From positions 248,001 to 312,000 of the forward strand of contig CP185379.1 in assembly GCA_049177215.1 (NCBI GenBank): 64,000 nucleotides of DNA, read 5' to 3'. Below are positions 1 through 9,849 of this stretch, piece after piece. How positions within the stretch are numbered: position 1 is the first letter of the stretch; each line of letters starts with the position of its first letter. The position numbers and the translations under genes are program-made. A model generated the notes under the pieces. The model worked only from the letters and a program-made list of their open reading frames with translations, was not told the origin of the DNA and searched no databases. Origin of the DNA: Pollutiaquabacter aromativorans. GTDB taxonomy: Bacteria; Bacteroidota; Bacteroidia; AKYH767-A; 2013-40CM-41-45.

Positions 1-840
1 GCCCAGCACGGCGAACAGGAAGATGGCGATGACGCGTTTCTCTTCCGTCTGCAACGGCCCCAGGGCTTCCAGTTTTTCGCGGATGTAGTTGCGGTCGAAG
101 CGCAGGTCGTCGGACTTCGGAATAAACCGGTACCGGATGAAGAAGAACGCGATCGTGCCAAAGGTCAACGCGAACGGAAAGCCGAAGACGAACCAGCGGT
201 TGAAGTTCACCGCGCCCGGTTCGATCTTGTCCATGAAACCGGCCAGGATCATGTTCGGCGGCGTTCCGACGAGGGTGGCCATGCCGCCGATGCTGGCGGT
301 ATAAGCCAATGCGAGGAGGTAGCCCGTCGCGATCTTCGCGTGTCCCGATTTCGGAAAGAGGTGTTCGTGCCGCACGATCGCGAGGACCGCGGCCAGGAGC
401 ATGACGGTCGTAGCCGTATTCGAAATCCACATCGACACGGTGAAGGTGGTGATCATGATCCCCAGCAATACGCGGGAGGGCGTGGACCCGGCTTTGAGAA
501 TGATGGAGAACGCGAGCCGCTGGTGCAGGTTCCAGCGTTCCATCGCGTAAGCCAGAAAGAATCCGCCAACGAAAAGAAAGATCGTCTGCTCCATGTACTG
601 CGCCGCGACCGTGTTCGCGTCGAGCACGCCGAGGAGCGGGAAGAGGAGGAAGGGGAGAAAGGAGGTGACACCCAGGTCGATCACTTCGGTGATCCACCAG
701 ATCCCCATCCAGATCGTCACGAGCACCGTCGCCGCTTTCGCGTGATCGAGCCCGTTCGTACTCAGCAGCCAGTAGGCCAGGCAGCCCATCAGCGGACCGA
801 TGATCAGCCGGATGAAACGGGGGCGTTGCTGTTCCTGCAC
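1..840 (-). CDS. SLC13/DASS-family sodium:dicarboxylate (anion) symporter, C-terminus outside window
   Basis: Inner-membrane carrier of the divalent anion:Na+ symporter family, which imports succinate, malate, citrate or sulfate. The window holds the first 280 residues; the gene runs off the left edge. The family's SNT motif is at residues 140-145 (SNTATT) and a GTPPN motif at about 192-196, with at least six hydrophobic segments. The reading frame is closed by a TGA 24 bases upstream, and GTG at 840 is the first usable start after it. The gene is divergent from the peptide transporter next door. The family is clear; the substrate cannot be told from sequence. Confidence 0.85.
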   Translation of the reverse strand, partial: MQEQQRPRFIRLIIGPLMGCLAYWLLSTNGLDHAKAATVLVTIWMGIWWITEVIDLGVTSFLPFLLFPLLGVLDANTVAAQYMEQTIFLFVGGFFLAYAMERWNLHQRLAFSIILKAGSTPSRVLLGIMITTFTVSMWISNTATTVMLLAAVLAIVRHEHLFPKSGHAKIATGYLLALAYTASIGGMATLVGTPPNMILAGFMDKIEPGAVNFNRWFVFGFPFALTFGTIAFFFIRYRFIPKSDDLRFDRNYIREKLEALGPLQTEEKRVIAIFLFAVLG

Positions 841-910
841 GTCAGCGAATGTAGGAGGAGGCGGTCAACTTCGCTCGACGCTGCTCGCCGAGTTTTGCAC
901 CCGACCCCTG

Positions 911-940
911 TTGTACGCCTGATCATTCCTGCTTATTTTG
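911..940 (+). promoter_or_regulatory. possible promoter of the peptide transporter
   Basis: A TTG at 911-913 is followed after 19 bases by TTATTTTG (933-940), one mismatch from the Bacteroidota -7 box TAnnTTTG. It lies 27 bases before the chosen ATG. Weak on its own. Confidence 0.35.
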
Positions 941-967
941 CCGAAAGGCCAGGAGGCCAGGAACATT

Positions 968-2605
968 ATGCAGAAGGAACGCAACCACCCCGCCGGCTTG
1001 CCCTATCTCTTCTTTACGGAGATGTGGGAACGCTTCGGCTATTACCTGATCATCGGGATCTTTTTCCTGTACATGACCGATACGGAACGGGGCGGACTGG
1101 CCTTTGACCGAAAGGATGCATCGGACATCTTCGGCACCTTCATCGCCCTGGTGTACCTGACACCGTTCATCGGCGGCTTGCTGGCGGACCGGATCCTCGG
1201 CCTGCGTGTGGCAATCACCATCGGGGGCATCCTGATGGGGTTGGGTTACATCGGCCTCTCCCTGCCGGGTCCCACTGCCTTCTACACCTCGCTCGGACTG
1301 ATCATTCTGGGTAACGGCTTTTTCAAGCCCAACATCTCCACCTTGCTGGGGAACCTCTACAACGAACCGAAATTCAAACCGAGAAAGGACGCCGGCTACA
1401 ACATCTTCTACATGGGCATCAACATCGGTGCCTTCATCTGCAATTTCTTCGCGGCCTATCTCCGCAACGCTTTCGGCTGGGGCGAAGCCTTCATTGCCGC
1501 CGGTGTGGGCATGTTCCTCGGCGTGATCATCTTCTGGATCGGGAACCGTCACTACAAACACGTGGACGTGATCAAACCCGCCAACCCGGAGGACATGGGC
1601 GTCGGTCGTGTATTCGGCATGGTCCTGCTTCCGGCGGTGGTCGCGGGTTTCCTCGGCTGGAGCATTCCCGGCAATGTGTTCGGCAGCGACTCCACCGATG
1701 CCTTCATCTTCGGGGCCTTACCGGTAGCCTTGTTCTACGTCTCGTTGTTGTTCCGGCTGAAACCGGAAGACAAGCGCCCGGTCGCGGCTTTGTTGTCGAT
1801 CTACGGCGTGGTGATCATCTTCTGGGCGATCTTCAAACAAAACGGCACCGCCCTCACGACCTGGGCCGAAAGCTATACCGACCGTGAGTTGCCTGCCGCC
1901 ATGGTCGCTCCTGCCAAGCAGCTCGGCATGGTGCAGGATGTCACGCTGACAAAGGATACGATCACACTCACCGACGAACAATTCCGCGCGGTCAAAGACG
2001 CGGATGGAAAGGTGGCGAAGACGTATGATTTCCCGTCCTACTACCGCAACCTGCCCCGGGACCACTGGCCGGAGGAAGGCGGTACTACGCACCTGCTCTC
2101 GACGGAGATCTTCCAGAGTATCAATCCGTTCTTTGTCGTCGCGTTGACGCCGTTGGTCGTGGCCGCTTTCGCGTTCCTGCGAAGACGAAACAAGGAGCCA
2201 TCCACCCCGGGTAAGATCTTCCTGGGTCTCCTGATCACGGCGCTCTCCACCTTGCTAATGGTGGGAGCCGTCTATGCGGGCGGTAATGGTGCCGAGAAGG
2301 TTTCCGGTTGGTGGCTGGTGGGTACCTATGGTGTCATCACCATCGGTGAGCTATGCCTTAGTCCGATGGGTTTGTCGCTGGTATCCAAACTGAGTCCGCC
2401 CCGCATCACGGCGCTCATGATGGGTGGCTGGTCGCTGGCCACCTCGATTGGAAACAAGATGTCGGGTGTGCTGGCCTCGCTCTGGGATTCTTACTCGCAC
2501 AAAGCCAGTTTCTTTTGGGTGAACTGTGTGGTTTCCCTCATTGCGGCCCTTGCGATCCTGGCCATGTTGAAATGGCTGCGGAAGATCGTAGCGGAACACA
2601 CCTGA
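968..2605 (+). CDS. POT/PTR2-family proton-dependent oligopeptide transporter
   Basis: Imports di- and tripeptides with protons across the inner membrane. The first helix carries the family's ExxERF motif (EMWERFGYY, residues 18-26). It is followed by the first PTR2 signature (GGLLADRILG) and the second (FYMGINIGAF). Length of 545 residues and about 12-14 hydrophobic segments match the family. An in-frame TTG at 938 would add ten residues, but ATG at 968 puts the conserved N-terminus in the usual position and leaves room for the promoter-like box before it. No partner genes lie nearby. Specific peptide preference is unknown. Confidence 0.9.
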   Translation: MQKERNHPAGLPYLFFTEMWERFGYYLIIGIFFLYMTDTERGGLAFDRKDASDIFGTFIALVYLTPFIGGLLADRILGLRVAITIGGILMGLGYIGLSLPGPTAFYTSLGLIILGNGFFKPNISTLLGNLYNEPKFKPRKDAGYNIFYMGINIGAFICNFFAAYLRNAFGWGEAFIAAGVGMFLGVIIFWIGNRHYKHVDVIKPANPEDMGVGRVFGMVLLPAVVAGFLGWSIPGNVFGSDSTDAFIFGALPVALFYVSLLFRLKPEDKRPVAALLSIYGVVIIFWAIFKQNGTALTTWAESYTDRELPAAMVAPAKQLGMVQDVTLTKDTITLTDEQFRAVKDADGKVAKTYDFPSYYRNLPRDHWPEEGGTTHLLSTEIFQSINPFFVVALTPLVVAAFAFLRRRNKEPSTPGKIFLGLLITALSTLLMVGAVYAGGNGAEKVSGWWLVGTYGVITIGELCLSPMGLSLVSKLSPPRITALMMGGWSLATSIGNKMSGVLASLWDSYSHKASFFWVNCVVSLIAALAILAMLKWLRKIVAEHT

Positions 2606-2610
2606 TCCTT

Positions 2611-2841
2611 CTACCTCTTTTTAAACAGCGATTGCAATGAAACAACCGCCCAGGCACCTTCGAGCAGCACGAACGGCCAGTACCGTATCAGCCAGCTGGC
2701 AAAGCATGCGACCGCTGCGCCCAGGAAGTTCATCCAGAGATACGGGCGTCCGTCGCTGGCGAGCTTTCCGCTCGTCTGAAGAAAGTACGCGATCAGCAAC
2801 AGGCTGACGCCGGCGAAACCGATCCAGTCACTCAGGTTCAT
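2611..2841 (-). CDS. small CBU_0592-type membrane protein
   Basis: A 76-residue protein with two or three hydrophobic segments and the pattern DWIGFAGVSLLLIAYFLQ ... NFLGA ... FVLLEGAWA. This resembles the small CBU_0592-like membrane domain found in many Proteobacteria and Bacteroidota; its function is unknown. The frame is open further upstream, but that part would cover the terminator at 2872-2901, so ATG at 2841 was chosen. It is convergent with the peptide transporter (gap of 5 bases) and lies downstream of metK on the same strand, separated from it by the terminator. Confidence 0.7.
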   Translation of the reverse strand: MNLSDWIGFAGVSLLLIAYFLQTSGKLASDGRPYLWMNFLGAAVACFASWLIRYWPFVLLEGAWAVVSLQSLFKKR

Positions 2842-2871
2842 CGATGATTTGATTGGGGTACACGAAGAAAT

Positions 2872-2901
2872 AAAAAACCCCGCCAAGTGGCGGGGTTTTT
2901 T
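2872..2901. terminator. strong bidirectional intrinsic terminator after metK
   Basis: AAAAAACCCCGCC, loop AAGT, then GGCGGGGTTTTTT: a perfect stem with A- and T-runs on its two sides. It would end metK transcription on the minus strand, 17 bases after its stop codon, and could work in both directions. Confidence 0.9.
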
Positions 2902-2917
2902 ATTGATGATATTGCGA

Positions 2918-4216
<1,299 letters not shown>

Positions 4217-4236
4217 TGGTTTTGAATTTCAGGTTG

Positions 4237-4244
4237 CAAAGATA
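4237..4244 (-). promoter_or_regulatory. metK promoter -7 box
   Basis: TATCTTTG on the minus strand is a perfect TAnnTTTG box, 20 bases before the ATG. The box and the bases after it (GCA, then A, then CCTGAAATTCA) are repeated almost exactly before ahcY. Confidence 0.75.
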
Positions 4245-4250
4245 AGGAAA

Positions 4251-4405
4251 AGAGGGTTTCGGGTTCCGGGTTTCGTGTTTCGGGTTTAGGGTTTAGGCTG
4301 TGCTTCAGGCAGCCTAATCCCAAGGTCTCGTCCCCCGTCCCCCGTCCCTCGTCCCTCGGTCACGGTCTCGCACCTCGCACCTCGTCCCCCGTCCCTCGCC
4401 CCTCC
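4251..4405. repeat. heptanucleotide arrays between metK and the repeat-protein gene
   Basis: Two degenerate 7-nt arrays: one of the gggtttc type (4251-4290) and one of the gtcccyc / acctcgc type (about 4325-4405). The second runs right up to the stop codon of the minus-strand gene at 4406. No gene was seen in the gap. Confidence 0.75.
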
Positions 4406-5491
4406 CTAATAAGCCCGTCCCTCATAAAAGACCTTCACCGTATTCGTCCCGACGGTGAATTTGAGGACGTCCCCGTTTAGGGCGTAATTCAGCACGGATT
4501 CATAGGATGCCGTGGCATTTTCGCCTTTGTACCAGTATTTGAGCTGGTTGCTCGCGTCGAGATAGGCTACTCCGTTGGGCCCGATCTTGAATTCCCGGGG
4601 GATGAATCGATCGACAACGTAAGTATTGCCATTCCAAAAAATATTGAAATCGCCGTTGTAGCCCCAGCAGATGACATTGCCCACCACATAAAAGAAATCG
4701 GGCCGGTCGGGCATGATCCTCCGGGTCGCCCCCTCGGAGAAAATCCGAAAGTCGCCGAGGTTATCGACATACGCGGCAATAGACCACCCCACTTTGAAGG
4801 AATCCGGTGGAAATATCTCCACACTGGCGGTATCACCCTTATAGAACAGGTGGAAATAACCATTGTAGTCATCTACGTACCCTACGATATCACGCCCGGC
4901 CTGGAATTCGCGCGGAGGGATATTGTCGAGTGTATAGGTTTGGCCGTGATAGAAGATCTTGAAAAAGTTTGACTGGTTGACCCAGGCCAGCGTATTGGGC
5001 CCGGCTTTGACCGTTTTCGGCTTTTCCAGCAGTGAGCTTTCCAGTTCCGCCGTTCGTCCGTTATAGTAGATATTCAGCAGGTAGTTGCTGTTGTCGAACC
5101 AGGCCAGCAGGCTGTCGCCGAGGTAAACGCCGTCGTTGTAATAACTCAGGATTTTCTTCTGCCCGTTGTCATAGACATACAAGACGTTGCCCACTTTGTA
5201 GGCGATCAGGTTATTGGTGACCTGGTACCAGAAGTCGGCCGCGTTGACCTGCATATTCGCTTTTCCATTCTGGAAAATGCGGAAGTCACTGCGGTTGTCG
5301 ATATACGCGACCGCGTTTCCGCCGACCTGATAGGAACGTACCGGCAGATATTCTGCCTGGTAAAACATGCCGCGGTCAAAGACTTGCAGGTAACCCCGGT
5401 AATCGGTGTAAGCGCTAAGGGCCTGCCCTTTCGCTTCGAATGCCGTAGAGGCAATCAGCAAGAGGAGTCCTGCGAGTAGCTTCTTTGTCAT
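4406..5491 (-). CDS. secreted repeat protein, possible beta-propeller, unknown function
   Basis: 361 residues with a typical signal peptide (residues 1-23, ending ...EAKGQA). The rest consists of about ten imperfect repeats of roughly 30-45 residues. Their core is aromatic and alternating, for example AYIDNRSDFRIFQNG, AYVDNLGDFRIFSEG, AWVNQSNFFKIFYHG and AYLDASNQLKYWYKG. The regular short strands suggest a beta-propeller or beta-solenoid, probably in the periplasm or at the cell surface. No catalytic motif and no type IX sorting domain were seen. It starts 3 bases after the gldA stop, so the two are very likely co-transcribed. I do not recognise the family. Confidence 0.8.
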   Translation of the reverse strand: MTKKLLAGLLLLIASTAFEAKGQALSAYTDYRGYLQVFDRGMFYQAEYLPVRSYQVGGNAVAYIDNRSDFRIFQNGKANMQVNAADFWYQVTNNLIAYKVGNVLYVYDNGQKKILSYYNDGVYLGDSLLAWFDNSNYLLNIYYNGRTAELESSLLEKPKTVKAGPNTLAWVNQSNFFKIFYHGQTYTLDNIPPREFQAGRDIVGYVDDYNGYFHLFYKGDTASVEIFPPDSFKVGWSIAAYVDNLGDFRIFSEGATRRIMPDRPDFFYVVGNVICWGYNGDFNIFWNGNTYVVDRFIPREFKIGPNGVAYLDASNQLKYWYKGENATASYESVLNYALNGDVLKFTVGTNTVKVFYEGRAY

Positions 5492-5494
5492 GAA

Positions 5495-6403
5495 CTAACG
5501 GGTGAGTAACTGGAACACATCCTCCAGCCGTTGTTCTTCCACCTGCAAGGATTGGACCGTCAATCCGTTTTCGACCGCGTATCGCAGCAATTCAGGTCGA
5601 ACATCCTGCCCTTCGTCCGGAACGATCCGCCAATGGGTATCGGTCATGTTCTCGGCATCCCGGACGCCTTTCAGTTGCATCAATTGGCTGCGCGTAGGAT
5701 TGCGGTCGAACGACACCCGGATCGCCGCTTCCGGAGCGGCTTTCCGGCGGAGTAAGTCGGTGGTATCATCGGCCACGATCCGGCCTTTGTTGATGATGAT
5801 GACGCGGTCGCAGAGCGCTTCTACCTCCTGCATGATGTGCGTGGAAAGCAGAACGGTCTTTTCCCGGCCGAGGGATTTGATCAGGGACCGGATCTCGCTG
5901 AGTTGGTTGGGGTCGAGCCCGGAGGTGGGTTCGTCGAGGATCAGCACTTCGGGATCATGCAGCAGGGCTTGCGCCAGGCCGACCCGCTGACGATAGCCCT
6001 TCGACAAGGCGCCGATCTTTTTATGCTGTTCGGGTCCGAGACCGGTTGCTTCGATCATGGCACGGATTCGACCCGCTTGTCCGGCTCCGGTCCGATACAG
6101 GCCTGCAACGAATTCCAGGTATTCCCGGACATAGAGATCGAGATAGAGCGGATTGTGTTCCGGCAGGTAGCCCACGCGCCGGCGTACTTCCAGCGATTCG
6201 TCGACAACATCGAAGCCGCAAACGGCAGCCCGTCCGGCAGTGGGAGGAAGGTAGCCGGTCAGGATCTTCATCATCGTCGATTTACCGGCACCGTTAGGGC
6301 CCAGGAATCCGACCACGTGTCCTTTCGGTATTTCGAAACTCACGGCATCCAGCGCCAACTGTTCGCCGTATCGTTTGCTGATGGACTGTACACTGACCGA
6401 CAT
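5495..6403 (-). CDS. gldA: GldA-type ABC transporter ATP-binding protein
   Basis: ATPase subunit of an ABC exporter; the closest family in Bacteroidota is gliding-motility protein GldA. 302 residues: Walker A GPNGAGKS (35-42), signature LSKGYRQR (133-140), Walker B VLILDEP (153-159), and a C-terminal extension ending in EEQRLEDVFQLLTR, typical of GldA. ATG at 6403 was chosen because it gives the family N-terminus (MSVSVQSISKRYG) and follows a promoter box by 6 bases; the open frame continues 29 codons further upstream. No permease (gldF/gldG) is adjacent. A general ABC-2 exporter ATPase is the alternative. Confidence 0.85.
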   Translation of the reverse strand: MSVSVQSISKRYGEQLALDAVSFEIPKGHVVGFLGPNGAGKSTMMKILTGYLPPTAGRAAVCGFDVVDESLEVRRRVGYLPEHNPLYLDLYVREYLEFVAGLYRTGAGQAGRIRAMIEATGLGPEQHKKIGALSKGYRQRVGLAQALLHDPEVLILDEPTSGLDPNQLSEIRSLIKSLGREKTVLLSTHIMQEVEALCDRVIIINKGRIVADDTTDLLRRKAAPEAAIRVSFDRNPTRSQLMQLKGVRDAENMTDTHWRIVPDEGQDVRPELLRYAVENGLTVQSLQVEEQRLEDVFQLLTR

Positions 6404-6409
6404 TGCCCT

Positions 6410-6417
6410 CAAAGGTA
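6410..6417 (-). promoter_or_regulatory. gldA promoter -7 box
   Basis: TACCTTTG on the minus strand, only 6 bases before the ATG at 6403. The transcript would be nearly leaderless. Confidence 0.65.
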
Positions 6418-6472
6418 GGAAATGGGCGTTGGTTTTAAGACTGGCCCGGCCACTTGGGGCGGTGGAGATTCC

Positions 6473-6480
6473 TACCTTTG
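6473..6480 (+). promoter_or_regulatory. rsgA promoter -7 box
   Basis: TACCTTTG on the plus strand, 4 bases before the GTG at 6485. It supports that start and suggests leaderless transcription. Confidence 0.65.
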
Positions 6481-6484
6481 GTCC

Positions 6485-7405
6485 GTGCACGGACTTGTAA
6501 CCAAATCCACCGGCAGCCAGTACCTGGTGCGGCTCGACAGCGGGGAGGAGCTCTTATGCAGGATCCGCGGCAACCTTCGGCTCAAGGGGTTCGAGGCGAC
6601 CAATCCGCTCACGGTTGGCGACCGGGTCGAAGTGGAATTGAAGCCGGGCGACGATGTCGGCCTGGTCACATCGATCGGTGTGCGTAAGAATTACATCATT
6701 CGAAAATCGGTCAAGCTATCCCGACAGGTTCAAATCATCGCCGCCAATCTCGACCGCGCGCTGGTCGTTGCGACACCGGTACTTCCACGAACCTCGCTCG
6801 GTTTCATCGATCGCTTCCTGGCCACCGCTGAAGCCTATTCGATTCAGGCGGGAATCGTCTGGAACAAGACTGATCTCTACGACGAAGACGTTTGGGCCTT
6901 CGTACATGAGGCGCGCGATCTGTACGAATCCATCGGGTACAAGGTGTATGCCGTGTCCGGGATAAGCGGTGAGGGGCTGGATGTGCTGTCAAACGATCTG
7001 AAGGGTTCCATCACCTTGTTTTCCGGTCACAGCGGTGTAGGAAAGTCGACCCTAATCAATTCCCTGATCCCGGGCAAGCAATTGAAGACCGCCGGTATTT
7101 CCCGTCAACATCAGAAAGGCATGCACACGACCACCTTCGCGGAGATGCACGAGTTGCCGGAGAAAGGCTACATCATCGATACGCCGGGTATCCGCGAGTT
7201 CGGTACGATCGACTTCGACAAGTACGAAGTCTCGCATTTTTTCCCGGAGATATTTCGTGTGGGCAAGGGATGCAAGTTCAACAATTGCATCCATACGAAT
7301 GAAACGGGCTGTGCGGTCTTGCCTGCCGTCGAAAAAGGGGAGATCGCGCTCAGCCGTTACGAGAGCTATCATAGCATTCTGATGAACGAAGACTATTTTC
7401 GCTGA
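6485..7405 (+). CDS. rsgA: ribosome small-subunit-dependent GTPase A
   Basis: Circularly permuted GTPase that acts in late 30S ribosome maturation. Order seen: N-terminal OB-fold (GLVTKSTGSQYLVRL), then G4 NKTD, then the P-loop GHSGVGKST and G3 DTPG, and a C-terminal zinc-finger with CKFNNCIHTNETGC. The motif order G4-G1-G3 is diagnostic. The frame is open up to an ATG at 6422, but GTG at 6485 gives the family N-terminus and sits 4 bases after a perfect -7 box, so it was preferred; 306 residues. It is followed by dtd after 3 bases, forming a two-gene operon. Confidence 0.95.
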   Translation: MHGLVTKSTGSQYLVRLDSGEELLCRIRGNLRLKGFEATNPLTVGDRVEVELKPGDDVGLVTSIGVRKNYIIRKSVKLSRQVQIIAANLDRALVVATPVLPRTSLGFIDRFLATAEAYSIQAGIVWNKTDLYDEDVWAFVHEARDLYESIGYKVYAVSGISGEGLDVLSNDLKGSITLFSGHSGVGKSTLINSLIPGKQLKTAGISRQHQKGMHTTTFAEMHELPEKGYIIDTPGIREFGTIDFDKYEVSHFFPEIFRVGKGCKFNNCIHTNETGCAVLPAVEKGEIALSRYESYHSILMNEDYFR

Positions 7406-7408
7406 GTC

Positions 7409-7861
7409 ATGCGCGTATTGCTGCAACGGGTTTCGGAAGCTGCTGTCCGTATCGACGGCGCGATCACGGCGAAGATCGGCGTGGGATTACTCGTACTGGT
7501 GGGCGTCGAAGAGGCCGACAATGAAACGGATATCGACTGGTTATCGGGTAAGATAGCCCGACTTCGCATCTTCCCGGACGAGCAGGGTGTGATGAATCGG
7601 TCGGTCACCGAGGTGGATGGCGAGATCCTGGTCGTTTCTCAATTCACGCTGCACGCTTCCACAGCCAAAGGAAACCGACCTTCCTACATCCACGCGGCGC
7701 GACCGGAAACGGCTATTCCACGCTACGAGCAATTTAAAGCGGCCTTGCAACGCGATACCGGTAAGCCAATCGCCTCCGGCACCTTCGGGGCCGATATGAA
7801 AGTAAGTCTCATCAACGACGGCCCCGTTACGATCTGGATCGATAGTAAAGTGAAAGAATGA
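7409..7861 (+). CDS. dtd: D-aminoacyl-tRNA deacylase
   Basis: Cleaves D-amino acids (and glycine mischarged on tRNA-Ala) from tRNA in the cytoplasm. 150 residues, the usual length, beginning MRVLLQRVSEAAV. It has the two catalytic signatures SQFTLHA and, near the C-terminus, a GPVT motif within NDGPVTIWID. It starts 3 bases after rsgA and is probably translated from the same mRNA. A 7-nt repeat array follows the stop codon directly. Confidence 0.96.
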   Translation: MRVLLQRVSEAAVRIDGAITAKIGVGLLVLVGVEEADNETDIDWLSGKIARLRIFPDEQGVMNRSVTEVDGEILVVSQFTLHASTAKGNRPSYIHAARPETAIPRYEQFKAALQRDTGKPIASGTFGADMKVSLINDGPVTIWIDSKVKE

Positions 7862-7958
7862 TGGGGGTTGGAAGTTTCCGGTTTCGGGTTTCCGGTTATA
7901 GACCCCAAAACACCAATCACCAATATCTAATATCTAATATCCAATCACCAATACCCCC
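7862..7958. repeat. heptanucleotide array between dtd and the mazG-like gene
   Basis: Units of the ggtttcg / ggtttcc type, then aatatct / aatatcc / aatcacc, all with a 7-nt step. It fills the whole gap. Confidence 0.75.
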
Positions 7959-8288
7959 ATGACCCTCTCCCAAGCCCAAACCACCGTCGACAACTGGATC
8001 CGCACGCATGGTGTACGTTATTTCAGCGAGCTCACGAATACGGCGATACTGATGGAAGAGGTAGGCGAGGTGGCCAGGATCATGGCCCGGAAGTATGGCG
8101 ATCAATCCATGAAGCCTTCCGACGAGGGAAAAGAGCTGGCGGATGAATTGGCGGATGTGATGTTCGTGTTGGTTTGCCTGGCGAATCAAACGGGCATTAA
8201 CCTGGAAGAAGCATTTCAAAAGAATCTGGAGAAAAAGACCGCTCGTGACCAGGATCGCCACAAGAACAATCCCAAGTTGAACGGTTAA
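7959..8288 (+). CDS. MazG-like nucleotide pyrophosphohydrolase
   Basis: Small all-alpha NTP pyrophosphatase-like protein of 109 residues. It carries the MazG-type metal-binding pattern: EEVGEVAR in the first helices and ELADELADVMFVL further on. Single-domain MazG-like enzymes hydrolyse (d)NTPs or related nucleotides to monophosphates; the exact substrate is unknown. The start lies directly after a 7-nt repeat array, so its promoter, if any, must lie inside or before the repeat. It overlaps the convergent outer-membrane protein gene by 4 bases at the stop codons. Confidence 0.85.
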   Translation: MTLSQAQTTVDNWIRTHGVRYFSELTNTAILMEEVGEVARIMARKYGDQSMKPSDEGKELADELADVMFVLVCLANQTGINLEEAFQKNLEKKTARDQDRHKNNPKLNG

Positions 8289-9016
8289 TTTTCGTAGTAG
8301 ACCCGCTTGCGTTTCAGGTTGTCGGGGTCTTCGTGAAAAAAGTAACGAAGGTCCAGTGTCAGATAATTGCCGAGCAGGCGTTGTTCGACGATGAAATCCT
8401 TGCCGGCGCGCTGGTACTGTACCTGAGAATTATAAATGTAATTGAACGGGCGATGATAGCTCGCGCCGAGGTACCAGTAGCCGGATTTCACGGTGCGGTA
8501 TTCCCAGCCGATGTTGGCGATGACGGCTGGCTGCAGGACATTTTTTCGCTTGGATCGATGCTCGTATCCTTCCCCTTTGGTCTCCAGACTGCTGGCGAAC
8601 ATATCAGCGGAAGCGCCCATGGATGCGTTCATGTATAGCTTTTCGCCAAGCTGGATGTAGGCCAGGAGCGAGGCCGGTATTTCATAGGCGATCATCCGGA
8701 AATCGCTCGATGTATTGAAGTTGGCATCGGTAATGTCAAGCGTAAACGTTCGCTTGACGTAGTTGATGCCTGTTTCGAACGAAAGCAGGTCCGTCATGCC
8801 CCGACGAACCACCATGCCAGCGGCGAATCCGCTCTTGAGCGAAAAGTCGAATTGCACACCCTGCTCCAATTGGCTTTGTGTGCCGGTGCCCAGGAAGGAA
8901 AGCGGGAAGATCGGTTTGAATTGCAGTCCTACGGTGGTGACGTTTTTCTGTGCATAGACTGTTGAGAGGCACAGGCAAAACAACAGGACGAACGGCAGGA
9001 ACTTCTGATGAATCAT
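8285..9016 (-). CDS. outer-membrane beta-barrel protein, PorT-like
   Basis: 243 residues with a signal peptide ending ...STVYAQ and alternating amphipathic strands to the end. The pattern GAAGMVVRRG ... LSFETGINYVKR ... YLGASYHRPF and a C-terminal YLTLDLRYFF strand is typical of Bacteroidota outer-membrane beta-barrel proteins. No ligand can be inferred. ATG at 9016 was preferred to an in-frame GTG four codons upstream because it starts MIHQKFLPFVLL, a better signal peptide. The stop overlaps the convergent mazG-like gene. Confidence 0.75.
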   Translation of the reverse strand: MIHQKFLPFVLLFCLCLSTVYAQKNVTTVGLQFKPIFPLSFLGTGTQSQLEQGVQFDFSLKSGFAAGMVVRRGMTDLLSFETGINYVKRTFTLDITDANFNTSSDFRMIAYEIPASLLAYIQLGEKLYMNASMGASADMFASSLETKGEGYEHRSKRKNVLQPAVIANIGWEYRTVKSGYWYLGASYHRPFNYIYNSQVQYQRAGKDFIVEQRLLGNYLTLDLRYFFHEDPDNLKRKRVYYEN

Positions 9017-9056
9017 AGTCGAACGCACACGTCAGAGATTTCCCTGCTTGCCAGGC

Positions 9057-9800
9057 TTATTGCATTTTTTTCATGCGCATCAGGAAGCTCATGAGCGCTG
9101 CCCAGTAATCCTGATTGTCGGACGACTTCGACCAAAGTACTTTGGATCCATGGTCGCCGGCGGTTTTCGGTACGTACTGTACTTTGATCCTGGAATTCAC
9201 GTCGCGCAAGAGGTCGGTTACTTTGTCGGATTCCTCCCGCGAGGAGGTCGCGAAGAGCGGCTTGTCCAGCCCGTTGATGGAGTTGCGGGTGAAATCCTTG
9301 TCCTGGAAATACTCGCCCGGACTGAAAACGATCACGCCGGATACTTTGTTGTTGTCGTTCGCGATTTTAAGCGCGAGCGAAGCCGAATACGAGCTGCCGA
9401 GTATCAGGACGGGCTTGTTGTATTTGTCATAGAGAAAGTCGAGTCCTGCGCGGATATCTTGTTCAGCGTCCGGAAACTCCGGTTGCTGGCCTTTTGCTTT
9501 AGCTTCCAGAGCGGTCTGGTTGATCACGCCATTCACCTCGCTGCCCACCCGTTGGTCGATGGCCAGGCAGTTAAAGCCGAATTTGTTCAGACGAAGTGCC
9601 GTTTCCTGGTATTCACCCCGGCTGAACCGGTTCTGGTGACAAAGCAGAATGGTCGGAAACTCATCGCTCACCGGATACCAATCGGCTGTTACCGTCGTAC
9701 TGTCCGCAGCAGGAAAGGTCACCAACAGTTGCGCATTGCTGGAAGCAGGGGCGATCATGGCAAGACAGCTTAGCAAGACAAGCGATAGGAGTGTTCGCAT
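9057..9800 (-). CDS. secreted alpha/beta hydrolase (dienelactone hydrolase-like)
   Basis: 247 residues with a signal peptide (cleavage near SSNAQ, residue 23). The alpha/beta-hydrolase features are LLCHQNRFSRGEY after strand 3, the nucleophile elbow GSSYSA (Ser in the central position), and a C-terminal GDHGS histidine. Members of this group hydrolyse esters or related bonds; the substrate is unknown. It is likely periplasmic. It is followed on the minus strand, after 40 bases, by the outer-membrane protein gene and may be co-transcribed with it. Catalytic Asp not assigned with certainty. Confidence 0.8.
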   Translation of the reverse strand: MRTLLSLVLLSCLAMIAPASSNAQLLVTFPAADSTTVTADWYPVSDEFPTILLCHQNRFSRGEYQETALRLNKFGFNCLAIDQRVGSEVNGVINQTALEAKAKGQQPEFPDAEQDIRAGLDFLYDKYNKPVLILGSSYSASLALKIANDNNKVSGVIVFSPGEYFQDKDFTRNSINGLDKPLFATSSREESDKVTDLLRDVNSRIKVQYVPKTAGDHGSKVLWSKSSDNQDYWAALMSFLMRMKKMQ

Positions 9801-9849
9801 AAGTGGAGAATAACCCGACTAAGATACGAAAAGGCTGTCGTTTCTGTCT

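Noticed and set aside
4217..4260. SAM riboswitch before metK
   Set aside because: Only 20 bases lie between the promoter box and the ATG; no aptamer can fit.
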